DNA of 64,000 nt from Ditylenchus dipsaci. Lineage: Eukaryota; Nematoda; Chromadorea; Rhabditida; Anguinidae. The position numbers were made by a program, and so were the translations under genes. The notes beneath the pieces were generated by a model. It ran no database searches. It was not told where the DNA came from and was given only the letters and a program-made list of their open reading frames with translations. Positions 1 to 11,292 of the stretch are shown in pieces; the first letter of the stretch is position 1, and every line of letters begins with the position of its first letter. Location of the stretch: assembly GCA_004194705.1 (NCBI GenBank), contig SADC01001305.1, positions 1-64,000 on the forward strand, written 5' to 3'.

Positions 1-475
1 AAGGCATCTTAAATTAGAGTGTTGAGGAAATCTGCAAAGCATTTTAAATAGTATGGCGCGAAAATTTGGAGTGTATAGTCAAGATATGTGTAGCATAGTC
101 AAAACTTCAGATTAGTGTACATAATCAAATTCACATAAGTTTACACGTGGCATTAATGTACGCCAGACTTATCAAGGTGAATCATTTTCTTTTGGTTTGA
201 ATCATTTCAAAATGTAGCATTTGAAAAGTTGTACCTGCATTTATAACACAATAGACATACTTTGCAATGCTATGAATAACACCGTTAATAATATGACGCA
301 CTTAATCTAGCATGAGGATGAACTTTTATTAAATGAACGGATAAACATAACATCTATAGCTAATATCAAGGGTGAACTAACGTCGGATCAATTTCTTAAG
401 TTTCTTGATTCCACCTCCAATTTCTTTGATTCACTGAGGAGCGACGAATGAACTTGAAAGCTAAATCCAGATCTT
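1..475. other. Left edge, no gene seen
   Basis: This AT-rich stretch lies downstream of the minus-strand gene that ends at 476. I see no splice-supported exon, RNA gene or element end in it. Confidence 0.4.
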
Positions 476-1205
476 TCAACAATCTTCAGAGGCCTGCAAT
501 AATGTAAGACGAAAAAATCAAAATGAAAGCAGCACCTCTTGTATCTCGTTTAGTCCCGAAAGCAACTGCTCCTGTTCGATCCTGTCCAATTGAGATATCT
601 TCTTTTCACGCACTTGTTCCATGTAGGCGAAGAATTTTGTTGACAGTGACTTCCTGCTTGTACTTGGGACTGCGATTCTTTGAGCACATTACCGAGTCCT
701 CCGGAAAGTAACCAACTTAAATAATGAAATTCGTTTTTAAAAAAATTTTCATTCGCGACTGTACTTACTGATATGCCCTTCTTTGTCAAATACTTTCACA
801 TGCACTTGTTCCAGATCGGTCACAGGAGCTATATTGAATAAATGGCGTAAGGAAATACAAAAAAACGTGTAAAATACCCTTCTTCTCAGTTTGATTTTTG
901 GGAATCTTCAGAATTTTTCGCGAGATCAAATACGTTCATCCTCCTTCATATGTTCTCATCCAAGATTTTCTTCGCTTGCTTCTCTTTTTCCACGAAGGCC
1001 ATGAACTTTTGAAATAGTTCAGCTAAAATAATATTGAATGCAGTATGATACCCTAACTGACCTTTAGGTGATCCATTGTTGTCCCCATGGGCTTCTTTTC
1101 CTTGTACCAGAATAGCGCCGGCTCGATTGAACTTGGAAGAAATCCTTTCTTTGCGTGCTTTTTTCCCATCTTCAACTTTTGCTTTTGAGTCTTGGACGAT
1201 AACTT
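476..1205 (-). CDS. Unidentified Lys/Glu-rich protein gene, 3' five exons (5' part not found)
   Basis: I do not recognise this protein. Five minus-strand exons can be joined: 1062-1205, 934-1022, 769-828, 536-715 and 476-493, separated by introns of 39, 105, 53 and 42 nt with GT...AG ends. Reading phase agrees at each junction. The first visible exon encodes a basic, hydrophilic stretch (KARKERISSKFNRAG). The second looks coiled-coil-like (FVEKEKQAKKILDEN). The third and fourth join through VFDKEGH to GYFPEDSV, then a KFFAYMEQVREKK helix-like segment, and the protein ends NEIQEASEDC. Two frame breaks are present: one near ACATATGAAG in exon 934-1022, and one in exon 536-715 where a run of four A appears one base too long. 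No signal peptide or membrane segment is seen in this part. Upstream exons beyond 1205 could not be found because that stretch is low-complexity. The short introns and shared phase make a real host gene likely. Whether it is damaged or only mis-sequenced is open. Confidence 0.5.
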
Positions 1206-2239
1206 CTGAATGCTGGAAAACTCAAAATTCGTCGAAAATTTCGAAAAAGTTTGTTACAAATGTGTTTCAGGACACAAAGTTACCTTAAAAACTCGTCTTA
1301 GATTTGATTCCCATCGAGACAAAAAATTTGAATTTTCGCACGATTTTGAATTCGCGCCCAAATTCAAAATTTTGAATTTTTTCGAAAATTTGCTCGCTTG
1401 TATCCAACCTACAGCTTTTTTGGCTCATCATATCGACCCAAATTTTTTTTTGTTCGATAGCTGGCATGTTGTAGATTTGCCCTTTTCTTCAGCCCAGCTC
1501 CGAAAAAAGTTCGGAACACCCTCAAAAAATCGAAAAATCGAAAAAAAAAATTTTTCTGAAAATTGAAAAAACTGAACCCGATTTTTAGGATTTTTTCATA
1601 CTCCCCGTGAAAAGTTGCTCGAGAGATGTGCAAAATTTTTTTTAAAAAGTGCCCGGAACACCGAGATCAATTAGCTTTGCAGTTAAATGAGTTTTTTTTC
1701 TATAAGGTGATGTAAAGTTTTCAGTCAGTATAAAACGTTACGAAAGAGTTTTATATTAGTTTAGCCGAGCTTAAAAGTATTTTTGATATTTTAAAACGTT
1801 GATCATTCAAACCTGGCTTGGATAAATGCTTGACAGTGAAAATATATGTGCTGGAGAAGCTGGTCTGTGCTATCATAACGCATCTTTTCTTCTAGCACTG
1901 TCCAAGTATTCATTAAACGTTGCATAAGTTTGAATGTATCGATTGGATTTGACACCTTTTGCAGGCTATTCTCCAGTTGAACATCTTTTCACGATAATTG
2001 TCAACAATACTAAATTAAGAATAAACAATATTATTTCAAACTTCGATTATGGAAAGCTTTTTAATTCTTTACTATCAAATATTTTAAGAAGGACATATTT
2101 TAGGAGGAGGCATTTTGACTGAAACATGGAGCTTTTTGAACCTCAGGTAATTTTAAGTGATGTAACGAAAGTTCTGCAACACTTTTTTAGTCAATTAAAA
2201 AATATGAAATAAAAAATTCTTATCAATAGGATTTGTAGC
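1206..2239. other. Low-complexity TTCGAA/AAATTTT-rich stretch
   Basis: From about 1200 to 1660 the DNA is dominated by short variants of TTCGAAAATTT, which keep several frames open on both strands without protein-like composition. A similar texture recurs near 25800-26110. The 5' exons of the gene ending at 476 may lie here, but I cannot place them. Confidence 0.4.
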
Positions 2240-2247
2240 CCTGCATC

Positions 2248-2400
2248 TAGGGTGGTCAGATCTGATATCCGATTTCGGATAATATCCGAAATTATCTTGG
2301 ATTTTTCCGGATGCTGGATATGGATCGGTCATCGAAAGTTTCGGATACCGGACATGGATCGGATATCCTTATCCTATATTTCGGATATCCGACGACCCTA
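2248..2400. mobile_element. hAT-type MITE, 153 bp, 8-bp target duplication CCTGCATC
   Basis: The element starts TAGGGTGGTC and ends GACGACCCTA (imperfect inverted ends). It is flanked by exact 8-bp direct repeats CCTGCATC at 2240-2247 and 2401-2408, the duplication length typical of hAT transposons. Nearly the whole interior is iterations of a self-complementary GGATATCCGA-like motif. There is no coding capacity. Confidence 0.85.
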
Positions 2401-2422
2401 CCTGCATCTTCTCCTTGGACAT

Positions 2423-2686
2423 TACCGTATTTCCTCTAATTAGCTCACCGGTGGATTCACTTTTCAATCACCCGAAAATCGGAAAAATTTGAATTCGATC
2501 TCGAGTTTTCGGTTGAAAATTATAAATCTGAAAAGCGATATCGGTAGAGCTCGCGGGAACTAAGAAAACGCAATAAACAGCTTGGCAAAATATTCACCCT
2601 GTTCCGAGATGTCTGAATCCGCCTGTCCCGCTAACTCGAGGGGTGGGTTTATTAGACGGGGTGGGCTAATTAGAGGAAATACGGTA
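2423..2686. mobile_element. MITE with CCGTATTTCCTCTAAT ends
   Basis: The terminal inverted repeats CCGTATTTCCTCTAATTAG (2425 on) and its complement (ending 2684) are each flanked by TA. This is one of at least five paired copies of the family here (19364, 22980, 54091 and 59951 are others). A TA duplication suggests Tc1/mariner-type mobilisation. That assignment is inference. Confidence 0.75.
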
Positions 2687-4934
2687 TATTGAACTTTTTT
2701 CGGATATCGCATAATTTTAGAAAGTTTAGCTAGAAGGTCCAAACACTTGTCAAGTAATTTTTAGAAGTTGGCAAGCATCTTTATCATTTTCACTATTCAA
2801 AAGTTAAACTCAAGTTTAGCGATTCGACAACATCTTAGCACTATCTTTTAACGCAGTTATACCATAATAAAAGCTACAAATCCGGTTTTTTTTCTAATAT
2901 TTATAAAAATTTGAGCGTTGAGGTATGAATTTTTGAAAAAAAATATTGAAAAATGACTAAAATTTAAGTTTTCCAATTTTTCAGATTTCGGTCATTTTTA
3001 GATATTGATTTAGTTTTAAAAGTCATATCTCAATGCTTAGATTTTGAGTATGTATTCTGTATGGTTGAAAAAATTCACCTCTGCAAGCTATCAAGCCTGG
3101 CTTTTTTCAGAATAATATATTTTTGAGCGAATCAAATATTTCTTTTTCTAAGTACAAAGCCTTTTGCAATTCAGCGGTAGAAGCAAACAAGTCTACTGCA
3201 GTAATTTTGATATAACACAACAGAGCAAAACTAAAAGAATATGACTAGAACATCTGTTTTCCTTATAAATTAGCATTTGGAAGCAAGACTTACAAAAATT
3301 TCAATCAATTTTGCTTTCAAAAAATTAACGAATGCTTTTATAGGAATAATTGTGCTTCAAAATATAGTTCAGCAGAAAATATAATAGCCTCAGAAATATT
3401 TATGCAAATAGTTTATAAAGATCAAGTCGAAAATATTTTTTTTTCGACACAATAAAAGATGAATGGTATACTTAAATAAACAAAAGTATAGAGGAAGAGA
3501 CTATGACTAGACTAGAATTTACTATTGCTAATCATTGAAGCATTCAAAAAACATAAAAATTTGTTGGAATTTTGAATTAAGTTTTTTATAATTTATAATT
3601 ACAATTAATAAGCATAAAATACTATATATTCTCTGTTTTTCAGCTCCACTTCGAGAAAGTGCGTTTTATAAAAATGTGCCTTAAAAAAGATATATTTTCC
3701 CAATTTTTAACCATAGTCGTTAATTCCATGAAAAATTTTTGCGGTGCCTACTAGGTTTTGAATACAAAAGCAACATTTGGACTCAAATATAAATAATTTG
3801 AGCATTTGGGCTTCTAAATACCGAGTGCTTCGAAATTTCCTGATTTTTTCAAAATCATTTGGTTAGGCATTAAGTCTATGCGAAATTTCTATTACAAATA
3901 TGTAATTTTGTAGCTGCGAAGCTCCTGTTTTAAACAATATATTAGTATGTCGAATAATTTTTTCGCTTTTTTTTTATTTTGAAATTTGATTTTTAATTTT
4001 TTCTTTTTTCACCATGTATTTAGGGAGGCATACGGACGTTTAGCGGTTGGCGGGACAAATGTCCCAAAAACCTCTAAACGTCACACCAAAACGCCAAGAT
4101 TTTTAGGTGTTTTTTAGGCTTAAGCTTCAGGCTTAGGATTAGGCTTTAGGCTTAGGCTTAGACTTGTTGTTTTGAAATATGTTTTCGTTACAAATTCGGA
4201 AATTCTGAGTGGATGATCGGACTCGGCGTGAAAAATTGCCCTGAGAACATAACATAACATGGAAATTTAAAAATCAAATTATCAGTAAACTTTTAAAAAA
4301 ACAGCGAAATTTTATTGGACATACTGGTATTTTTGACAGTAGTTTGGAAAATAATATAATTTTTGAAATTGCAAAAGAAAAAAGACAACTAAAATAAAAT
4401 CTTGTTGGACACTTTTTTGACTAAAAATTAAAGCATGTGAAAATCAAGCACCTTGTGCATACATAAAAATCGGTTACGGCCATTTTGTAGAGCTTATCGA
4501 GGGCTTCCTAATTAATATTACAAATTTTATTTTGATTTCATATAAATGAGTTACAATTTTTTTAATAAAAGAATTTAATAATTTGGAAAAAAAACTAAAA
4601 AATAAATTTTTCGCAAATTTCGTTAAACTGGCCTTATTTGTAACAGTTGTATCTTGGGCAAACTTCACCTGAAAAAATTCCTGAATTAGTTTTTTAAAGC
4701 TCTTGAAAAGCGCTACAAGATTAAGCAAACAACTTTTTCATGGATCACAGCGAACTTTCAGTTTTTGAAAAATATGCTTTGCAAGATTTTGCTTTGGGTG
4801 TCTTAAGTGAAAGGACCGAAAAAGTGATTTTAAAGGTATACTGGGCTAAATAGGGAGGGAAGGAATAGTAGGGGCCACTTTTTGGTCAATTTGTTGGTGG
4901 TTATGTTTATTTTAAAGCTGTCTTACCATGGTTT
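2687..4934. other. Gene-free AT-rich DNA with dispersed repeat
   Basis: I see no gene. At 2990-3090 is one copy of a dispersed sequence around CATATCTCAATRCYCAGATTTT that recurs near 7850, 11170 and 61800, probably the interior of an old DNA transposon family. Confidence 0.4.
4114..4168 (+). repeat. Interstitial degenerate TTAGGC telomere-like repeat
   Basis: About eight consecutive variants of TTAGGC/TTCAGGC/TTAGGAT occur, including two exact adjacent copies. TTAGGC is the standard nematode telomere repeat. The copy number is far too low for a telomere, so this is an interstitial relic or a repeat-element end. Confidence 0.6.
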
Positions 4935-5385
4935 TCAACTCGAGCCGTGGCAAGAAGAGACTCAATATGCATTTTATGATCAAGAGTACTTCTCGGAATT
5001 ATGTTTGAGGTAAGTGAGTGCGCGTGAATCTCTCAAGGGGGGCTTGGAGGTGAGATGCGCGCACACACATATAATTTAGACTGTGTGTGTGCGCATCTTG
5101 CGCATTTTCGTAAAAAAACTTTTGCTCAAAATCTGACTTTTCGCCTTGGAGGGCCAAGGTAAACTACCTTATATTAGGGTATTCTAACGCGTTTTTCGTC
5201 ACTTGAACTAGTCCAAAAGAGTCTCTAAATGCATATATTATCAAGAATGCTTCTAGGAATCATGTCTAAAGTAAGTGAGTGCGCGCATCTCTAACTCTCA
5301 AACCTTCTGCGCAGGGAGCGCAGGGGGCTTGGAGGCGTGGAGTTGAGATCCGCACACCCACATACCTTAGACACAAATCACTCGA
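4935..5385. repeat. Imperfect tandem duplication of about 255 bp
   Basis: The segment 4935-5100 recurs in diverged form at 5200-5385. Shared landmarks are an AAGAGACTC/AAGAGTCTC block, then GTAAGTGAGTGCGCG, GGGGGCTTGGAGG and GCACAC-ACATA. No convincing protein is encoded. Confidence 0.55.
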
Positions 5386-7018
5386 AAGAGACTCTGTATG
5401 CATGAAACAAGCATGCATATCAGAGTATACTTATGCGGTAGGTCCCAGTATTCAAAACTATGTTAAACCTCCTTTTTTGCCAATGAGCCCCTTTGAATGG
5501 CTCTGATATTACAGTAGCGCATAAATTTTAGAGCCGGACAGCCTCAAGCTTTGTTATCAGTGCTTGGCTTGGATCCTAAGGTCTCCAACTTCGAATAGTG
5601 TATTTAGCATTTGATTTTCAGAGAACAAGAATGTTGTTGATGGAGCTATAGTAGAGATTAAAAAGTCTATGGCAAGATTTTTTATAAAACAAGCAAGGAT
5701 CCTTTGTGTTTGTAAAATAAAGAAGAAAATAAGGCGACTTGAAATATTTCAAGGGTTCGATGTTTGTCGATGAAATGTGCAGATTTTTAGCAGCTTCGTC
5801 AGCACAAAGTCCTAAACACATTAGCTAAAAACTGGAAGCACCCAAATTTATTGATCAAATTGGGCCTGATAAAATCAGTTGTGCATTAAATTAGTGCTGA
5901 TCACTGTGGTGTTGATCAAGCTGGCTTCATCTACAATCGACTCTCTAGCGATGTAAAAATGAGCATTCACAATTTGAAAAAAAAAATCTTTTAAATTCAA
6001 GCAGAATCTTTTTTGGTTATAATTTTTTTAAAAAGAAAATAAGCTTATTAAAACATTTATAATTATTATTAAATTTATACTTTTAATTCTTCTATATACA
6101 ATTCAACAATAGGTATATTTTTCTACAAAATTAACCTTCTTATGTTGATTCATCTGCTTTGACTTTCTGCACATCAATTTTTTGTAAAAAACGTTTTAGT
6201 CTTAAAAAAATTCGTATCAGATACTCAACTAAACAATCACGTTGGATAAAGTAGCAGTAAGTTGCGATGATTTATGTATTTGAAAAAAATCTTTGAATTT
6301 GAAAGACCTTATGGCCTCCTGAAAGCTTCGGCCTAGACAATACTCTGCTTTTAAGACTTTTGTCTTAGCGGAAAAAAAGTCTAAAGCTCTTTAGAAAATT
6401 TTAAGCCAAAGCTGTAAAAAAGAAACAAAAGAGAGAAGATACTCGAGGCCGGAGTGAAAGATGACAGCATTAACAATTAAGGGAGCCAGAATTGTTTTTA
6501 ACACTCCGAGTACGGGTTGTAAGATTAGGTTACTGTAAGTGCAGAATTTACGCTGAACGCATCTTTAGGAATCTAGTTTGATCACACTTAATCTTTTCAA
6601 GTTTGATTAAGAACACCGCTTTTGAAACAAATGACTAAATCTTTTCTTTGGACCGAAAAACTTAGGTTTTATTGGATAGCACAGAAATCTTACACACGTT
6701 TGCAAGAGGAGATTTAAGCGGTTATTTTGACATTTTACATGTGAATAAGTTATTGCTATATGATGGAGATAAAATCAAAACAAACTAAAAATATCGATTT
6801 ATGATGGCCTGAAATATGCTCTGTTTTCAACATGGTATATTGACCCTTTAGACTTACTTTTTTGCAGAAAAACTGATAAACGTGTTCTCCGTCGAATTTC
6901 GCACCGGAATATACCGACCTACCAATCGGCCTCGGGAGTGTTAATGTAATCAGGAAGCTATGAATATTTATACCTAAGGCGTCAACAAAACATTTAGCCC
7001 ATTTAAATCTACAGATTC
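5386..7018. other. Gene-free AT-rich DNA
   Basis: I see no splice-supported exon, RNA gene or paired element end here. Confidence 0.35.
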
Positions 7019-7020
7019 TA

Positions 7021-7546
7021 CAGGGTGTCCACGGAATATTCACTTTTGTTATCCGATTTTCGTCAAATTTTTCCAAACATTTGAATACAAGTTTTGGTGT
7101 CATTCAAAAGCTTGAAGAAAAGCGATCTTTTTTGTGTAAAATACCTGTTCAAATGTCATTTATGAGATATAAAAAGCCCTTATAAATTAGGTGCTAATCT
7201 TTGAAGCTTATCAGTGCCCGTCTTATCAAAATAATAAGGATGAAAAACCATTTTTACTAGAAAAGTTCTAATAAACTAGCTCTAACTCGCTAGCTTGACT
7301 TAACGCATTGCAAAAAAATTCTGCGGGTTTATTAAGTAGAAGTTCTTGTAAACGCTGTTGCAAACTTCGAGGAATAGAGATTAATATCGAAGGTGTTTTC
7401 CAGAAATGCCACAAGAGATGTTCATTTGAAGCATAGACACTTAGAAAAAGCCTTTTCATTCGCTTGTAGAAAATGAAGGAGGCTATGTTTAAAAAAGTTA
7501 ACGGAAATCTGAAAACAAAAGTGAAAAAAGTTAGTGGGACACCCTG
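7021..7546. mobile_element. Tc1/mariner-like remnant with CAGGGTGTCC ends
   Basis: It begins CAGGGTGTCC just after TA and ends GGGACACCCTG near TGTA. It therefore has short inverted ends typical of mariner-like elements but no recognisable transposase. Sequence shared with 6937-7000 and 7585-7620 (GGCGTCAACAAAACATT) suggests a duplicated flank. Confidence 0.5.
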
Positions 7547-8329
7547 TGTATAATAGAGAAGGGGCTGTATTTTCAACGTTGGGAGCCTAAGGCGTCAACA
7601 AAACATTCAGCCATTAAATTCAAATTATTTAATTTTTAATGGAAAGACTTATTTATTAACAAACAAAAATACCGAAGAGAGGAGTAAGGTAAACCTTTTT
7701 ACAATTCAAAATTTTGAATGATTTTTGATTAATTGTTTTTTCTCTCTTAATGACTCACAAATCGTTTTTTGCTTCTTGCTGATTCCAATTTTTCCATTTT
7801 TCGGATTTTTTTTTGTCAATTTTCAAAGAAATTGAGTTTTCAAAAAGACATATCTCAACACTCAGATTTTAAAAAGTTATTATGTAAAATGTTTTTTGTA
7901 GCTTTTGAACTGCGCTACAACATAGGGCTGAGATATTGTCAAAGCCCCAATCCCGGAATTCAAATTTTGACCAGTCAAAGTGATGAAAATGCTTGTCCAC
8001 TGCTCAAAATGACCTTGTAAGTGTTTGGAGCTAAATGATAACTTTCTAATAGAAACCAGACAACCTTTTTTACCTATTTGAAGAGGAGATTCAGCGCTAC
8101 AAGATTTTGCGCATAAAACATAGTGATAACTTAACTTTAAGAGACAAGGAAGAATGGTTGAAAACGATAATACTTCTGTGAGTGTTAATGTAATCAAAGA
8201 GCTATAAATATTTATGACGGAATTTTTTCAAAAAAAAAATGGCAAAAATATCAGTTTAAAAAGTTATAGCCATAGTTAAGGGAGACTTGATCCACCCTGG
8301 ATTATAGGCTCACAGAGAGCATAACAATT

Positions 8330-8530
8330 AAATCTTCTAATAAGGCCCCACCTTCTATTAAGACCCCACCTTCTAATAAGGCCCCATGTCTTCAGAGGTG
8401 TTGAAAAATAAACCCCCACCTTAAATAACGCCTAATAAGGCCTAAAAGGCCCCCATCTTCTAATAACACGTCCAGAGAAGGGTTGAAAAATAAGGCCCAT
8501 GGGTCCTTATTAGAAGATGTACTGTATGTA
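8330..8530. repeat. Iterated CTAATAAGGCCCC repeat, MITE-like
   Basis: The motif TTCTAATAAGGCCCCACC and variants recur at least six times and end in an inverted copy (CCTTATTAGAAGATGTACTG). This suggests a foldback element built from one iterated motif. No gene is present. Confidence 0.5.
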
Positions 8531-9224
8531 GGTATTAAATATATTGGCCGTGCACAATTTGCACATTCATGCCCCACTTAGTCCAACACATCTGTATTTA
8601 GTTTTCTTTGTGACGCATTAAAAGTAAAGAGGGTGCATCTCATTTCTTATTTTTCGTCAAAAATTGGTGTTCGAAAACATTTCCTTTTTAAATAAGCACA
8701 TTTTCATCAAATTTTACACTGAATTTTAATGTTTTTGTGCTTGTTAGAAAGCCTAATAAACTGTGCGTCAGAAAATTTTATTTCCGTATTTTCTTTATTA
8801 GTTACCCCGAAGTAATTATTTTCAACCCCCGACAAATCGAAAAAAAGTTTTTTGATGTTGAGATTGCGGGTCTCAGCCAAATCTGAAAAGTAGAATTAAC
8901 TAAATCTTGGTGACTGAGAAAATGCGAAGACCAGATTTGCAAAATAAATTTTTTGAGCTGAGATATAGGATGCATGGAAGTAACTATTAGAGACGGGTTA
9001 ACTATTGGAGCTGGGGTAACTAATAGACAACTGCATACAAACTGTTCAAAATATTTGACTGCTTTTTCTGAGCACCACCCTTTGGGCAGCTACAGCTAAA
9101 CACATTTTTAAAAAAAGTTGACCAATATTATTGTTATCTCACTGACAATAGAACCACCCAAGCTGTTTTTTCGGCGTGAAATGAAAGGGCTTGGCGACAT
9201 TTGCGGCTGGGACTTGACGAAAAC

Positions 9225-9640
9225 GAAAATGGCGGCCGCATTTAATACGGCGGTATGCAGGCCTCCGCATTCAAGGGACATTTGCTGCACGACATATGCA
9301 GACGGTCAGTTGCGGCCCGACAATTCGGACCTCATTTTTGCACTAAGCAATGCGCGCCGACCCGGGCGCCGGGCCTCCTAAAATCGGTGCCGGCCGTCGG
9401 CGTCGGCGCTATTCTGTCGCCGGCGCATAAAAAGTAGCGGCGCCGGGGGTTACAATTGGTGTTTGACGTTTAAATTTTGGCTTGTTGCCGCCAGGATCTT
9501 TGTTGGATGCAGTCAGCACCAAAAGAGGTACTGTTAAAAATTTGAATGCCCGTAAACGAGGAAGCCGACGCCCGAAAATGGTGTAATTTTGCCGGGCGCC
9601 TGGAGCCGGCGCCCGTTCAGGTATGTCTATTAGAGCATGA
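9225..9640. repeat. GC-rich block of GGCGCCGG iterations
   Basis: An abrupt GC-rich island in AT-rich DNA is built from GCGCCGGC/GGCGCC palindromes. Its right end (CCCGTTCAGGTATG) resembles the right end of the GC-rich hAT element at 13346-13678. A matching left end is not visible, so it is probably a truncated or diverged relative. Its open frames look like composition artefacts. Confidence 0.4.
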
Positions 9641-11043
9641 TACTCTGATAGAGCAACTGGCTGTATTAGAGGAAATACGTTTAAAATGATTTTCGAGCTC
9701 TCTAAAATGGTTGGGGTTTTTTTAGACCCCAACTATAAACTTTTTGATAGGTAATAAGGAAGATTTACAGTGGAATAGTACCAAAACAAGTAAATCACTC
9801 TAAGCGAGAGATAACTTTTACCAACATACTTAACCAAATTTTTTATGATGAAACAGAAGGGAAATGACTAAGAAAGACGTTTATTCGAAATATGGTAAAG
9901 TCTGATTTGACAAAATGCTATGGACATTATCCCCATTTAGAAAAATTATAAGGGTATCTTCACCATTAGGCTTTGAAAATTTTCACCCTTTGACCATCTG
10001 CGAGAACCCGGAAAAAGCCCTTTTTGACATCAAAAACGTTCTCGAAAGTGGCGCCCGCTAAATTCACGTCCACAAATGACCTGCCGCATTTTTGGGCCGT
10101 AAATTTTGATCTGCAGTTATCAGGTCGCAAATGACGTTCCGTAAAGGTAGCTTCACAAAAGTCGGGCCACTTGTATACGTGAAATCAAGCGCACCAATGT
10201 CCTTCCGCAAAACCCTTGTGCAATTTCCCTATGATGATATAAAGACCTATATAAAAAGTGTTGCCATGGTCAGTTCAGTATGTACAATTTAAATACAGAC
10301 AGCAAAAAACATCACCAGCAGGCAGATAGAAAGTTCCAAAAGTGCCAACTCTCTTCAGTAAGAAAGGTGGGGCGCGAGTAACAAGTTGTTTTGGTTTTTG
10401 TGCCCCATATGGTAACAGCTGTTGTTGACCTATATTTCGAAACAGTGCTTATAGGTATTGGCCAAAAAGGGCGGAGCCTAACACCCTCTCATACCTTTGG
10501 GCTTGTCTTTGAAAGTGCCCCATAGGTATGGGGCACAAAGGCGGCATCCTTTGATCGGCAAAAACTTGGACTATGTACTACTACTGGCGCGATGTAGTCG
10601 CATGCATGGAATTCCCACTAGCAGGAAGAGACAGGGTCCTTTAAGCCGGGTGTTATGTTTTCTTGAATTATTATTTTATGGGTTTTTTATTATTCACCAG
10701 CTAGTTTGTATAAGTTTTTCATTTTTTTGTATCTAAAACCACTGAAAAAGAGTTTTTTTGCAAAATTTCTCAATACACGTTTGTTTAATATTTTTGGTTA
10801 GAATCAACCTACAGCTCAGGTAAATAAATCAATATTATATGACTAGAACCCGTGGAAAAGATATTGATTTTTTGAAGCAAAGCATATGACAGGACCCTCT
10901 GATAAAAAAAGATGTTGTTGTTTGTATCGCTTGAAAAATAAAAACTAATAATTTTATAAATGAAATTGCTGACTTTGATACATAATAAAACACATAATTA
11001 ATGGGTGCAGCCCAATTAATAATTACGCTCTTTATTATATGTG
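9641..11043. other. Gene-free DNA with repeat fragments
   Basis: At 9660-9680 is a lone MITE end (TTAGAGGAAATACG). At 10040-10210 a short motif around CCGCAAATGAC recurs in variants. GGAAGAGACAGGGTCCTTTAA near 10625 recurs near 41193. No credible exon was found. Confidence 0.35.
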
Positions 11044-11292
11044 GGTGGAAGATAAGTTCGTGGCGAATTTTCGAAGCACTACCTTTAAAAAATAATTGTT
11101 TTTTTAAATGACCAAAATCCAATTTTTCGGATTTTTAGTCATTTTTAAAAATAAATTAATTTTTTAAAGGTCATATCTCAATACCCAGATTTTAAATGAA
11201 TATTTTGTAACATGGATTCTGTAGCTCTTGGGCTACAATATGAAAATAAAATGTTGGGGCTTTGATAATTCGCCACGAACTTATCTTCCACC
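11044..11292. mobile_element. MITE with GGTGGAAGATAAGTTCG ends
   Basis: Inverted ends of about 25 bp (GGTGGAAGATAAGTTCGTGG and complement) enclose a copy of the dispersed CATATCTCAATACCCAGATTTT sequence. The element is non-coding and the ends look mariner-like. Confidence 0.65.

Noticed and set aside
1210..1633. Phe/Lys/Asn-rich frames on both strands
   Set aside because: Low-complexity TTCGAAAATTT DNA gives such frames by chance, and the same texture recurs near 25.8 kb.
4114..4168. A telomere or chromosome end
   Set aside because: Only about eight degenerate TTAGGC-like units occur, in the middle of ordinary sequence.
9108..9732. Open frames in the GC-rich block
   Set aside because: Composition-driven, present on both strands, and built from GGCGCC palindromes without any protein motif.
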